From Neelides folsomi (lineage: Eukaryota; Arthropoda; Collembola; Neelipleona; Neelidae): 64,000 bases of DNA. Below the pieces are notes generated by a model, which ran no database searches, was not told the origin of the DNA, and saw only the letters and a program-made list of their open reading frames with translations. Positions 51,711 through 63,123 of this stretch are shown here, in pieces. A program made the position numbers and the translations under genes. Within the stretch, counting starts at the first letter, position 1. The number at the start of each line of letters is the position of its first letter. The DNA is taken from assembly GCA_034687125.1 (NCBI GenBank), contig JAQGBZ010000099.1:62001-126000 (forward strand), written 5' to 3'.

Positions 51711-53407
51711 TCTTTCTCATTTTAAGAGTTTTTTCATCGAGGTCAAAATGTCTTTTATTTCCTTGATATGCCAATGGATTCTCAGAGAGTCTTTCTGTAA
51801 TATCCGTTTGAAGTTCTTCCTCTGAAGCTTCGCTGATTGATTTCCCAAATCCGTAAAAAATGTCTTCGCGGTAAATCCGATCCTTCCTCCGATAAGTCCC
51901 ATGTATTTTGTCCCACATGCCAATATTGAACCCAAAGTTGACATGAAAGTATTGATGATGATTGTCGTGGAAAATCGAGTCAGGCTGCCAGGGCTGCCAC
52001 CAATAATGTTTAAAGTTAATTCCAGAATGGTTCAATATTCCATGATAGTAAGTGTAAATGGCCAATCCACCGAATGTTGCTAAAATTTTTGAAAAGTTAT
52101 AACTATTAAAATTAAATATTTTTAACCAGTAATTTAAAATTATTTATATTTTAATACTGAAATGAATTGGAAATAAGAAAATCGGAGATGAATAGAAAAA
52201 CTGCATAAAAATCAATTCCACTGGATGAATCGCCGTAACTGAAAAAGCTGTCGGTTGTTTGTATGTATGATGAAGTTTATGAAAATTCTTGTATAGGAAT
52301 GGTATGTGAAACATTCGATGAATCCAATATGTTCCATAATCCTTAAAATCAAAATATTAAGTTTTATTAATTAAATTGCATAATTAAAATCACATTATTA
52401 TAATTAGTTAAAAATTAAAAATCTAACTTGATAAATGAAAATAATTGGCCATTGAAGAATCATCCATAACCATCCAAAACCAAGAAAATCATAGTAGACC
52501 AAACTCCAACCACCATTTTTTAGATACGTTGAAATAGCCGCAGATATAATACTAAATTATTAATTATATCAATTAATAATTAATATTAAAATTATTTAGT
52601 TTTAAAGCAAAATTTTATTTAAATACCTTCCGAAAATGAGTGAAAGTGAACCAGACATAATTTCATGTCTTTCTAAAGCTGGACTTAACCAATGATTTGG
52701 TTGGCATTTCCATTCTTCAGGTTTGTCTCTTTGTCTTACGTAATAGTACCACTTTGAAAAATAATCAATTTTAATTATTTTAACTTATTATACACTATTT
52801 TAATTAATTACAATTAATTAATTGATTAGGTGATTGATTAGGTGATTAATTAAATTGCTCATTAATTAAATTTTGTACTAACATGAAGGAAACCACCAAT
52901 ACCAAAATATAAGACATATGAAACAACAGTCGATAAAAGTAAGAATGGTAAATATCCTTCAAATCGGATATTAAACCAATCTTGAACTGATTCAACAAGC
53001 TGATGAGAATCTTCAATATATTTTTCGTTCCTTCCTCCCGATTCAAGATATTTCATTAAATATACAAAGTGAAGAAGCCATTCACCTTAAATTAATTAAA
53101 CTTAATTAATAATTAATAACATGAAATAAAACAGTTGAGTGGTGTACGCGTTTCTTATAATTTTACCTCTTGCAGTCATCCCAAGAATGAACATTCCCAA
53201 AGACGCAATAAAAGCTCCAAGTTGTATTGGAATCTTCGACCAAATTCCTTCCAAAACCTCATTGTACTTTTCTCCCCAAAAGAGCAATTTAGAAAAGATT
53301 TCAAGTGAAGGAGTTTCAAGCTCAGTTTTGGGTTTTAATTCTGGAAGGTCTTTAAATTTAACTTCTTTATTTTTAACTTGATATTCTTTCTTGGGATTCG
53401 GACCCAT
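51706..53407 (-). CDS. Fatty acid hydroxylase / sterol desaturase family enzyme (SC5D-like)
   Basis: Six exons: 53167-53407, 52883-53085, 52627-52751, 52428-52551, 52158-52341 and 51706-52079. GT-AG introns keep phase and give 416 residues. The family uses a histidine-bound di-iron centre in the ER membrane to hydroxylate or desaturate sterols and lipids with O2 and cytochrome b5 electrons. All three histidine boxes are visible: HRMFH (239-243), HKLHH (252-256) and HDNHH (330-334), plus HGILNHSG (305-312). Hydrophobic spans near residues 60-80, 115-145, 205-230 and 275-292 fit a multi-pass membrane enzyme. GYLPF..., QPTAFSVTAIHP and NFG...WDKIHGTYRR are typical of the lathosterol-oxidase-like group. 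Insects do not make sterols de novo, so the substrate may be a dietary sterol or another lipid. The N-terminal ~90 residues are poorly conserved in appearance. The stop codon lies inside an AATAAA hexamer. Confidence 0.9.
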
Positions 53408-55318
53408 TTTATTAATCTATTAGCTTTTAATTACTTGGTTAATTGATTAATTTATAACTTAACTTCTGGGGGTGTTTATCATAATTAGCTAATTAACTGT
53501 TAACTTTATAAATCGTTATGTCGTTACTCTTCTTCATATGAATGACAAATGAAATGATTTTCCCATTTCAATCATATAATCAAGTGACATAACATGCTTT
53601 TGTTATCTTAAAGTTAGAGGGTTCATAAACATTGTTCAATTTTAATGTTCAATTTTGATCCAACATGGATTTATGTATGGTATATTCGATATGGTTCATT
53701 TGGTATAAAAATTCCATATTGTGTCAGTCCTGCTCAATGTCAGGTCAGAAGTTATTATAATTAATAAGTACCTAATATAATTATTTGTAGCTCTACTAAA
53801 ACCATAAATCGTTTCCTATATTGTTCGTTTTATAACACCAATTCCAAACTACATATTTGTACGTGATATCATTCTGATTATATTGTCAGGTGTTGAACTG
53901 TTACATATTATACAATTGGTGCACTATTGTAAATAAGTACTTAATGTTAGTTAGTACATATATCAGTATATATATATATGATATTGTATGTATGAGTGTG
54001 TGTTTAATGATTGTTGGGAATTGGATTTAAATCATTAAATCAACAGAGTTTTAAGCAATTGATTAAATAATGCTTACTATTGATAATATGAATTCAAATT
54101 GGGCAATGTTGGTATTTCAATTTATTTGGATTATATTTATAAAATGTTATAAAATACAGTAGATAAATAGTTATAATAGAACCATACGGATCAAGTCCAG
54201 GGTCCAATTTGATCAACATAAAGGGAAATGTCCTTTGTTAACTCACAATTAAGATTACATTAACAATATGATTGCTATTTTTTTAACTTATTATAATGTA
54301 AGTAAGTTGGTTTTAGCAATATGCATCGAATAACGCTTTAAAGAGTATATCAAAAAAATTTTTATTGATCAATATCAATATTAATGCATGATTTACATTT
54401 TCTTCTGCCAAGCACGACAATTGGTTAAAACGAATTCTAATTTATAATAAATAATTAAAAACATAAATATCATACAGATACTTACAAGGGTTTACAACCT
54501 TACACACACGATTTTTACATAATATTTAGATGGATGGTTTTTTACATTATTAGTTAAAAAATAATAAAATAAGACGAATTTTTCTTACAAAAATAATTCC
54601 ATTTTGTACATAGTAATTACAATATTAGGTGTGCTGATAACATTAAGGATATTAACCATAAAGTATTAACTCTACTTTAATTTTCTATTTGAAATAAACT
54701 ATGCATTGATTTATTCTTATAATATTTATTTGGACATTATCTTAACCCTTAATAATTAGATATTAAAATATATTGATACTTACATGTTGTACGTATACCT
54801 ATACATATTTTTAATGTTTATCAATTTTATACGCTATGATTTAAAATGTCCACTTGTTATTAAATGGGATCATTTTCTGCCATGATATTGGTAAATTCAT
54901 TCTAAACATTATAATTAATTAACATGATTTATATATTTACAGATATACCATATATATTCCATATACAAAAAACCCAACCATATCAAGTTTGAATTTTTAA
55001 TATAATGTTATATATTTTTAATATTGCCCACCATTATTAATTTCTATTAAAACCCCCAAATTTAACAAATTTTTTATATGTATTGAATACATATTATTGT
55101 ATTTATAAATATTAGAACATTAGAACACACTACTTCAACACTAACAACAACATAACAATGAAAAGAACTTTCATTTGAACCATATCAAATAGTTAATTAA
55201 CGAGAATAAGCTTTAAGTTCCCGTTTAAATGAAAGTGTTTATGAAGATAGAAAATTTGTTAATAAATCTCTGACCTAACTGTACATAACAAATTGAAAAG
55301 GTTTAAGGTTCACCAATT
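53408..55318. other. AT-rich intergenic region
   Basis: No coding exon was recognised. It is dominated by ATTATAAT-type sequence with short TATA/ATAT microsatellites (for example near 53962-53982). It holds the promoter side of the hydroxylase gene and the 3' side of TAF3; no convincing TATA or initiator pair was found. Confidence 0.6.
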
Positions 55319-58300
55319 TCATAATTTTGGGAATTTCTTCTTTGGCTCGCCTTCCTTTGACTTCTTCCTCGGAATAGTTCGACATCTTTTGCAAAACCAC
55401 GATTCCGTTTCGTCCGGTGTGTCGACGATCCCAACACATGTGAAATGATACCTGAAATTAAATTTAAATTATAAACACTGTAATTATAATCACAATTAAA
55501 TAATTTATGAAAATGTAATTAATTACAATTAAATATAATTATGATCAAATGACAAATTCCAATAAAAATAACTAAAATTTATTAAATTCCAATTAATTAC
55601 CAATCATCACAAGTGTCACATCCAATCATCGGACTTCCATCATCTTGTCTTCCACAAGCAGGACAAATCCAAATCTTGTTTCCCTTTAAGATAATTAAAA
55701 ACGACGTTAATAAAATTTATAAATTATTAAAATTTAATTTATTTAAAATGTAATTAATAGAACTAAAGAAATGAATATAATTGTAATGATGTAAACAATT
55801 CCTTACCTGATGATCAATATAAAAACCAACAGTTTCTGTAACAAGACCAGCTGTTTGGGTTTGCGTTGGTTTTGGTGGCCTTCCTGGTCCTCTTGGTCCT
55901 TTTGGTGGCCTTCCAGGGCCCCTCTTGGAATTGTAACTTTCATCGACAATTTCTCCGGGTGGAATTGGGATATTCGGAGACTTCTTGGGAATTGGGACCA
56001 AATTCGGAGAAATTTTCGGCGGTCTGCAGAAAAAAATTTAAAATATTAATATTAACCTAACCTTACCTAAATATTATTATTAACCCAACCCAACCTAAAT
56101 ATTATCGAATTTTACAAGTTGTATAAATATTAACTGTGTATTGAAGATTATTAATTGTAATTAAATTAATTGTTATTAAATTACCTTGTGACAAGAGGAG
56201 CAATTCGTGCAAGTTCAGGTGTTGGAGATCTTTTCTTAACAATTTCCTTTTCCTCAATTGGTTTGATTGTGATTTTCCTTGGCGGTGGCGGCTCCTCCGT
56301 ATGGGGATTTGGGCTATCAAGCGGAGTTGTGGAAGCAGATCCAAACTTAAAAGTCAATTTGGGCACGGTCACTTCCGACAAATCCTTTTCTCGTTTCTTT
56401 TTCTTTTCTTTGTCCTTTTTCTCTTTCTTTTCGCTCTTTTCACCTTTTTCACTTTTGTCTTTAATTCGACTTTTTTCTTTCTTTTCCTTCTTTTTCTCTT
56501 TCCGGAGTTCTTTCCTTTTTTCCTTTTCTTTTTTCCGCTCTTCTCGGCTTTTCTCTTCCTCAGCTGTTGGGGGTTTTTCGGTCTTGTCCATCACAATTGG
56601 CGTGATTGTAATTCCAGATGTTGGCTCTGTTGTTAATTTCACTTCTGGTATATGGGGATTATACGGAGCTGGTGGCGGAGCTTTCTTTTGCATTTCAATT
56701 CGCGTAATTGTAACGGATGGGCAAACGTTGGCTGCCAAAGCGGCGAAAGATGCTCCGCTTCGATCTTTATTCGGATTTTGGAATTGGGGCGATGCCGTGA
56801 TCGAAATTGAAGGTGGTAGATGATTTTGAAGCCTAAAAATCAAAAATCATTAAAGATCAGAATTTAAATAATTATTATTACAACTACATTAATACTAAAC
56901 ATAATTATTTAAAATGGAATACTAAAACATTATTATTTAAAATAGAATAATATTGTAATTTATTTAATAAATTGAATAATTTACTTATTCATGGATCCCG
57001 ATGCAAATGAAGCTGGAATCAGCCCAGGTGTTGAAGGAAGTCTCGAGAGCAATGAAAAATCAGGCGGAGCAACTGGTTTAACATTAATGCTAATTTCCGG
57101 AACGAATTTTTGCATGTCTTCTTCATCATAAGGAATTTCAGGTGGTTTCCGAACTTTGACCATTTTGAATGACCCTTCTTTAGGCCTGAATGGAATTTGT
57201 CCAGGGACTTTTTTCGGTCTTCCTCTTTTCTTCTTCTGCGATCCAGAAAGCTTATTTTGCTTCTCGGCCTCGATCATTCTTTCCTTCACCGATGGGGAAA
57301 TCTTTGGGATTGGAATTAAAAACGGAGCTTCTCTTTTTTCCCCAATTTGTTTTTCGCCCTTTTCCTCTTTGGGTTTCTTTTCCTGAGGGAGAGTTTGATG
57401 GAGTTTTTTCTTAAATTTAATAATTTTCGCCCTCTCGGCCTTTTCCTTTAATTTCATTTTCTTTTTCTCTGACGGCCCTGGGAGGATGAGATCAGGAGTT
57501 GCAAACAACGAAGCTTCGGCTGTTTCGTTCTGATTCTCTTTTTCGATCTTCTTCACTCCTTCGATAATCCTCTTCATCGTCACATTCTTCTTTTTCTTTT
57601 CTACAGGGATGACGGCCAGAGGTTCGAAGAAATCGCGATTCGTTGGAGGTCGCGATTCCGGCAATCTTCCTTCCCGAGACGATGTGAGAAACCCAGAAGT
57701 GGTCATAATAACAGAGGTCATTTCTTTTGATCGGTGACCTTCTTCCTCAAGGGTTAATCTCGCTCGTTTCAAAGCGGCATTTTCACCTGATTCCAATCTA
57801 AAATATTTATAATAAAATTTTTTATATATTTTTAAATACATTATTAACCCTATAATTATTGTTTAATGAGAATATTTATAATACTTAAAATATTAATATA
57901 ATGATAATAATTAATAATGGTAATAGCCTATTACTATAATAGTTATATATATTAATTATAACATTTAATAATAAACTTTAATTCTTTTAATTATAAAATA
58001 ATTATTAAATTTACCTTTTTCCTGATTTTGGCGTGAGCGATGTCGAATTCGTTGATGACGGCGGAGTTCCTGGGGATTCTTCTTCGATTTCCAAATTCTC
58101 GAATGTTTTTTCTGAATCTTTTTCTTCGTTTTCTTTATTTTCCTTGAATGGCGATCCTTGTTGTTCTTCCTCAGAAAAGTTCATGGGCGGCATATATTCA
58201 TGCACGTGGACGGGTCGAGTTAAAACTTCTTCGCTTCCAGGTCTTAGGAAATTAAGCGACGAATCCTTTTTAATCGGGAATAATGGGACAGGATGAGGGA

Positions 58301-58574
58301 AAAGAACAGGAGTAAAGTTTTGTATATATTCTTCAAGTTCTGACACTTGGATTCCAAGGTCCTTAAAGGCCAATTCCGCATCTTCGAAATTGACCTGTGT
58401 CCGACCTGAATGCTCAGCATACCGATGTGACCTTTTAGCAATTTGAAGAAATTGTCGTCTGAAGATATCAGCCAGAATGTCGATTGTGGAAGATTGGGCC
58501 GAATTCCATCCAACGGCTCCGCACAAGGCGCTTACTGATATTTTCATAACCGAATTGATGTAGTCGTCTGCCAT
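55319..58574 (-). CDS. TAF3: TFIID subunit TAF3 (histone fold + PHD finger)
   Basis: Six exons: 58015-58574, 56985-57797, 56185-56832, 55807-56023, 55601-55683 and 55319-55451. All introns are GT-AG and in phase, giving 817 residues (human TAF3 929). TAF3 is a nuclear core-promoter recognition subunit; it pairs through its histone fold with TAF10 and reads H3K4me3 with its PHD finger. The N-terminal histone fold spans about residues 4-90 (VSALCGAVGWNSAQ...LADIFRRQF...HSGRTQVNFEDAELAF). Residues about 187-460 and 560-640 are long Lys/Glu-rich charged stretches. RGRPKK at 378-383 and two GPGRPPK motifs at 708-725 look like AT-hooks. The PHD finger (747-797) has all zinc ligands: C753, C756, C768, C771, H776, C779, C794, C797, with DDGSPMIGCD and DDWYH as in other TAF3 proteins. 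The start ATG sits in a good Kozak context (AACCAACATGG). Confidence 0.96.
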
Positions 58575-59405
58575 GTTGGTTAATTTTGATTAAAAACTTA
58601 ACAATTTTTAGCTGAATGGGCGAAGAAATTTAACTGATTTTAAAATTTACATTTGGAATTTTGTAAGCTTAAAGCTTACTAATATAGGTTTTGGGTATTA
58701 TTATGGAGGATATTAAGTTTTTAGGTTTTAAAATTATACGAATAATTTTTTAGGTTTAAAAAATTAAAGGCTCAATTGGCCGCATAAATTAATTGTATTT
58801 AGAATAACTAGACTTTAAGTTTAAAGACATTTAACTTTTAATTAGAGATAATTCTTGTGAAGAAGCCAAAAATAATGATATCGAACTTGCCTGAATTGAG
58901 GTTACCTGGATTTAGTTCACAGTAAGGGTTCCTCTACTGGGGAACTTGAGACTCATTTTCTCTTTGTTTCCTCACCGTGTTTTTACCTGGATTTAATGTT
59001 AAGTTACTTAACTTTAAATGATTCTTATCTTTAAATGATGCTCACAATGGTCTTTAATATAACTATACAAATTACTTAATTAATAATTAAAAAAACACAT
59101 GATGCAATTAATTGCAATTACATACATGAACATCCAATTATCTATATTTTTTATTGTATGTATTTATGGAAGGCATTTACGCATAATAATTTAATTGTGA
59201 ATTTTAATTAAGGACGATTTTCTATCATGCAAGAATGGTCAAGAACACATGAGCATTAAATTTACATTGTAAATACGATTTATTAAATTCGCTAATTACG
59301 TTTAAAATACTCAACGTAGTAATTATAAAAAGCATTTTAAGGCATAAAAGAGCACGAAGTTTTAATACATAATAAGTTTATAAGTTTGAATGTGAAAAAG
59401 GAAGA
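58575..59405. other. Intergenic region, TAF3 upstream / Spaetzle downstream
   Basis: It holds no coding exon. On the minus strand an AATAAA at 59279-59284 lies about 120 bases after the Spaetzle-type gene's stop codon and is a reasonable poly(A) signal. A GC-richer patch near 58.9 kb (CTTGCCTGAATTGAGG...GGGAACTTGAGAC) shows no recognisable element. Confidence 0.55.
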
Positions 59406-62400
59406 TCAAGAAGGATCGCATCTGCAAACACAACAAGAAGGAAAAAGAAACCAATCCATGAAGATTCCTTTGCAATCATTTTCAGGGTCGTAAGCCAAAA
59501 GTCGATGCCATTTGTATTTTTGTTCACAGCCGCATTCTCCGTCGCAGCGTCTGGTCGACGTCTTTGCACAAACTTCTTGATGAATCGCTTGTTCGAAATG
59601 CATCGTGTTCACAATTGCTCGCACTTTACCGGAGCTGCTTGCTGCCCAATATGGCGTAACAATATCCGTCGTGGATTCGCATGAATCAACCCTAATAAAA
59701 CACAAAGAAAAATATAAAGTTTAATTTAATCCTTAATTATTTTTCATTAATTGTAATTAAATTAAATTTATTGAACAGTTTTGCAATTTCTTCCTTTGGA
59801 ATACTTCTGTTAATTATTCAAATGTTGTACCTGTTTGATTTTGGTTGTTGAACCGGAGGGCCATTTTTAGGGTTAACAGTTTGCCTTGTTGTTCGATTTG
59901 ATTGAGGCCCCGAGACAAGATGAAGATTCCTTAAATGCTCTGGAATTTCATGTTCGTAAATTTCTCTTGCACTTCTTCTCAAGACATTTCCGCCGCCTCC
60001 AATTGCCGGTCCACTTACAGGGTCGCCCATGATGAATTCTCCATACATTCTTTTGATCAAAGCCTTATTCTGGTCAATGAACATTTCAATGTTTTCTCTG
60101 TAAAACAAAGTAAATTCAATTATGTTAATAATCTCAATCTCAATTCAACTAACTCCATTATTCTCTCAATTAGCAAACAATGTTCAATTCTCTCAATTAC
60201 TATAATAAATTTTATCTCAATTAACTTCAGTGTTAAATCTTCTCAATTCTCAAGAATCTAAGCTGGTTAAATAAATGACGGATAAAAAGCTTACGATGGA
60301 TATGTGTTCCCAGCAGTGGGGCAAAATAACTGATTCAATCGTTTAATGCATGGCAGCCCTCGAAGAATTTCTCCACGAACTTCCAGCCCAAGGGCATAAG
60401 AAAGGGCAGTCCAGAGAATCTAAAATGAATGGAAATAAAATATAAATCTTCAATTACAAACTTTGGTTTAAAATGTTTAAATCTTCAGAATTCAGATGAA
60501 TGTTGAGTGTTAACTACCAATGCAGAGAGGAGATGGGAAATTTTATTATAAGTTTCATCCCGCCTAGGACTCATGCTTTCTCTCATTTAATTAAATAATC
60601 TAATAATTATTCTAGTTTAATGAGTATCTTGTTAAATTCAAATTTAATGATTTTCTAGCTTTAAATTAATGATTTTCTTACTATATTTTAATTTAAGGAT
60701 TTTCTAGTTTAATTAAATTCTAATTTAGTAATTTTATATTAATTCTTGGGGGGTTTTCTCTAACTTTGAGGAGTAAAATTGAGTTCCATTAGTCTCAGTA
60801 ATTCGGTTGGGTCTGGTGAATTATTTATGTTTCTTTGCTTAACACGAGACGAGTACGTAATTCTCATTTGTAATCCCTTTATAGTTTTTGGTCATGGGCG
60901 GGTGAGTCAAGGCTCGTTCCCCCACTCACTTTCACGGTTAAGGTTACATTATATGATATACATACACCTGTACATATTATCATCTAAACTATACAATATA
61001 TGGTACATTAGAATCTCTTATAATACGTATTTAAATAAGTCTCAAGAAACATTTCTCCACATTGAATTATTTCTCAATTAGGAAATATTGAGAAGTGGTC
61101 GACCATCTTCACACCCACACAATCATACATCTCCCATATTGTACATGTACATAATATACAGGGTGGGCCATAAGTATCTTTCTTTTTTAAATAAACAATC
61201 GTATAAAATAGAAAGATATTTATGGTCCACCCTGTATAAATATAATAAGTATTTAGTCCACATGTATTGTACAGGTTGTATATTGTATATAAATAATATA
61301 TAAATATATTGTATTCAATTGCAAGTTCATTCAATTCCCTTCTTGATCTTTATAGTCCCAATGAACTTACAATTTGTCTTTGATTCCAAGCTTTAAATGT
61401 AAATGTATTCTAATTCATGTTTAAATGCATCATGACCAAAATGACAAAGAATTAATTTTGCCTTTGCCAAGAAGCTGAAGGATTTTTATTACCAAATTGC
61501 AAATTAAAACCCTCAGGAGGAATAAGGACGAAAAATGAGAAGAGGAAGTGAAGGAGGCGTTAAGAATTAAATTATTGTACAATCATTCCTTATAATCATT
61601 TGCAATTAATTAGCCATGAGATTTGGATTAGATTCAAAGGAAGCGTTGGTTTATTATCACTTCAAAAACCAGGTCGCTAATGATTTATTTCCTAATAATT
61701 AACACAATCTTATAGTTTTCTTAAACTCCCCAATAACCCAATTAAAGAACAAATGAATGCAAGGTTTAATCTCCCAACTTCTGCAAATTAATCTCCCCAC
61801 TTTTGCAAATACAAGGTGGAGCAATAAAAATTAAAATAATCAAAATTTGCAAATTAAAAAAATTGTTTCACTTGGTGAAAAGCTAGAGGCTTTATTTCAT
61901 ATGAGAAACCATACAATAATGTACATGTAGATAGGTACTTACAATAAATAAATGTACATGTTACATACTTAACTATAAAACCCATTTTACTTTCTTTGAC
62001 TCAATAATGAAATAATGATTGATGATTGGGCTATTACGTTATTTTTGTTAGCATACATCATTACACATTACCTAAATTCTCATATTTGTCATGTACTATA
62101 TACCATACTATTTATAGTATATCTCTATGTATTTGTATGTACCATATTTGTATGTAAGTGATTTGCAAATTGTATTTGATAGCAATTTTAAGTATCTATC
62201 TTATCGATATGTATGGTATGCATCTTGTACATAATAAGTATTTAGTAATAGAGAATTAATTGTATGAGATCGAATCTCTTGTGAGGACTTTTCATTCATT
62301 GGACTCGCCTACTTTTTTTCCCTTCGTTTAACCGCATCCGGATTCTTTAAACTTCTTCAACTCTTTCCGACCACAAAGAAGGTGAAAAAAAATAAAAGTA

Positions 62401-63123
62401 ACATTTTTTTCATTTTAAAATGTTTTTTTGCAAATCAATTCCAAATTGTGGTATACATTACGAATAATGTACACACCTAATTGAAATTGGAAATTCTAAC
62501 CTAGCTTAAATGAGATAGGAATATCAATGTAAAAGTGAACTGTATAGCAATTCTCGGGGACCGTGAGACAAGCTTCTTTCCAAAATGCAATGCAATACAA
62601 ATTGTATTTGCAATGGTTCTCATTTGCCATTTGTTATTTATTAAATTAATCAAGATAAATAATAATTTATGGTGAAAATTTATAGAGACTTAAAGGATAA
62701 TTAGGTAATGACAATTACCTAATGCTAATTAATAAAAATATAAAAAAAGTATAACCTTACTGGTATTTGGTAGAAAGTTCCATTGTTGACAGCAGGATAA
62801 GAAAAGAGCGGAACGACTGGAACATGACCATCTTTGACAAAGATCGGCCCTTGAATTGGCGTCACTCTCAAAGGCTCTGCAGAATTTTTCTGTCTTGTTT
62901 TCGGTCTTCTTTTCCGTGTTGGCTGATGTTGAACTTCCTCATGGTATTGTTCCCCAATCACGTTCTTCCCATAATACTCCCGACTTTGAAGAGAGGGGAT
63001 TTGTAAATTGGGAATGGTCTGTTGATGTTGTTGATAGCCATTTGAGTGTGAAAATGGCACAGGAGCCAAACCAGGCAATGAAGGACCGAAAGAATAATTG
63101 AAGGCAGTTGCTGGATAACTCAT
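59406..63123 (-). CDS. Spaetzle-family Toll ligand (cystine-knot cytokine, spz3/spz4-like), 5' end unresolved
   Basis: Four exons: 62761-63123, 60295-60419, 59831-60097 and 59406-59691, joined in phase (346 residues from the ATG at 63123). Spaetzle proteins are secreted pro-cytokines; proteolysis frees a C-terminal cystine-knot dimer that binds Toll-type receptors in immunity or as neurotrophins. The knot domain (253-346) has ten Cys: 256, 293, 301, 305, 307, 325, 338, 339, 341, 343. It carries the hallmark blocks KWHRLLAYDP, GIFMDWFLFP and SCCVCRC. The pro-region has CIKRLNQLFCPTAGNTYPS and FIDQNKALIKRMYGEF, typical of this subgroup. Candidate cleavage sites before the knot are RTTR and SNR. 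The N-terminal 121 residues include a very basic TRKRRPKTRQK stretch. No signal peptide follows the ATG at 63123, so an upstream exon carrying it is probably missing from this model. The 2.3-kb first intron holds a MITE. Paralogue assignment is from memory of motifs and is uncertain. Confidence 0.9.
60420..62760 (-). other. 2.3 kb intron of the Spaetzle-type gene
   Basis: It is bounded by donor CCA|GTAAGG at 62760 and acceptor TTTTAG|ATT at 60420. It is by far the longest intron among the genes in the window. It contains the hairpin MITE at 61157, a second MITE-like word near 61810, and AT-rich filler with repeated GATTTTCTAGTTTAA-type sequence near 60600-60730. No exon-like conserved peptide was seen inside. 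Confidence 0.75.
61157..61236. mobile_element. Mini hairpin MITE, mariner-type ends (copy 5), in the Spaetzle intron
   Basis: It starts TACAGGGTGGGCCATAAGT and ends GGTCCACCCTGTA. ATCTTTCTTTTTTA in the left arm pairs with AAATAGAAAGATATT in the right arm. The core differs from copies 2 and 4 (AGTATCTTTC in place of AGTTGCTTTC) but its layout and ends are the same. It lies within the 2.3-kb intron. Confidence 0.85.
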
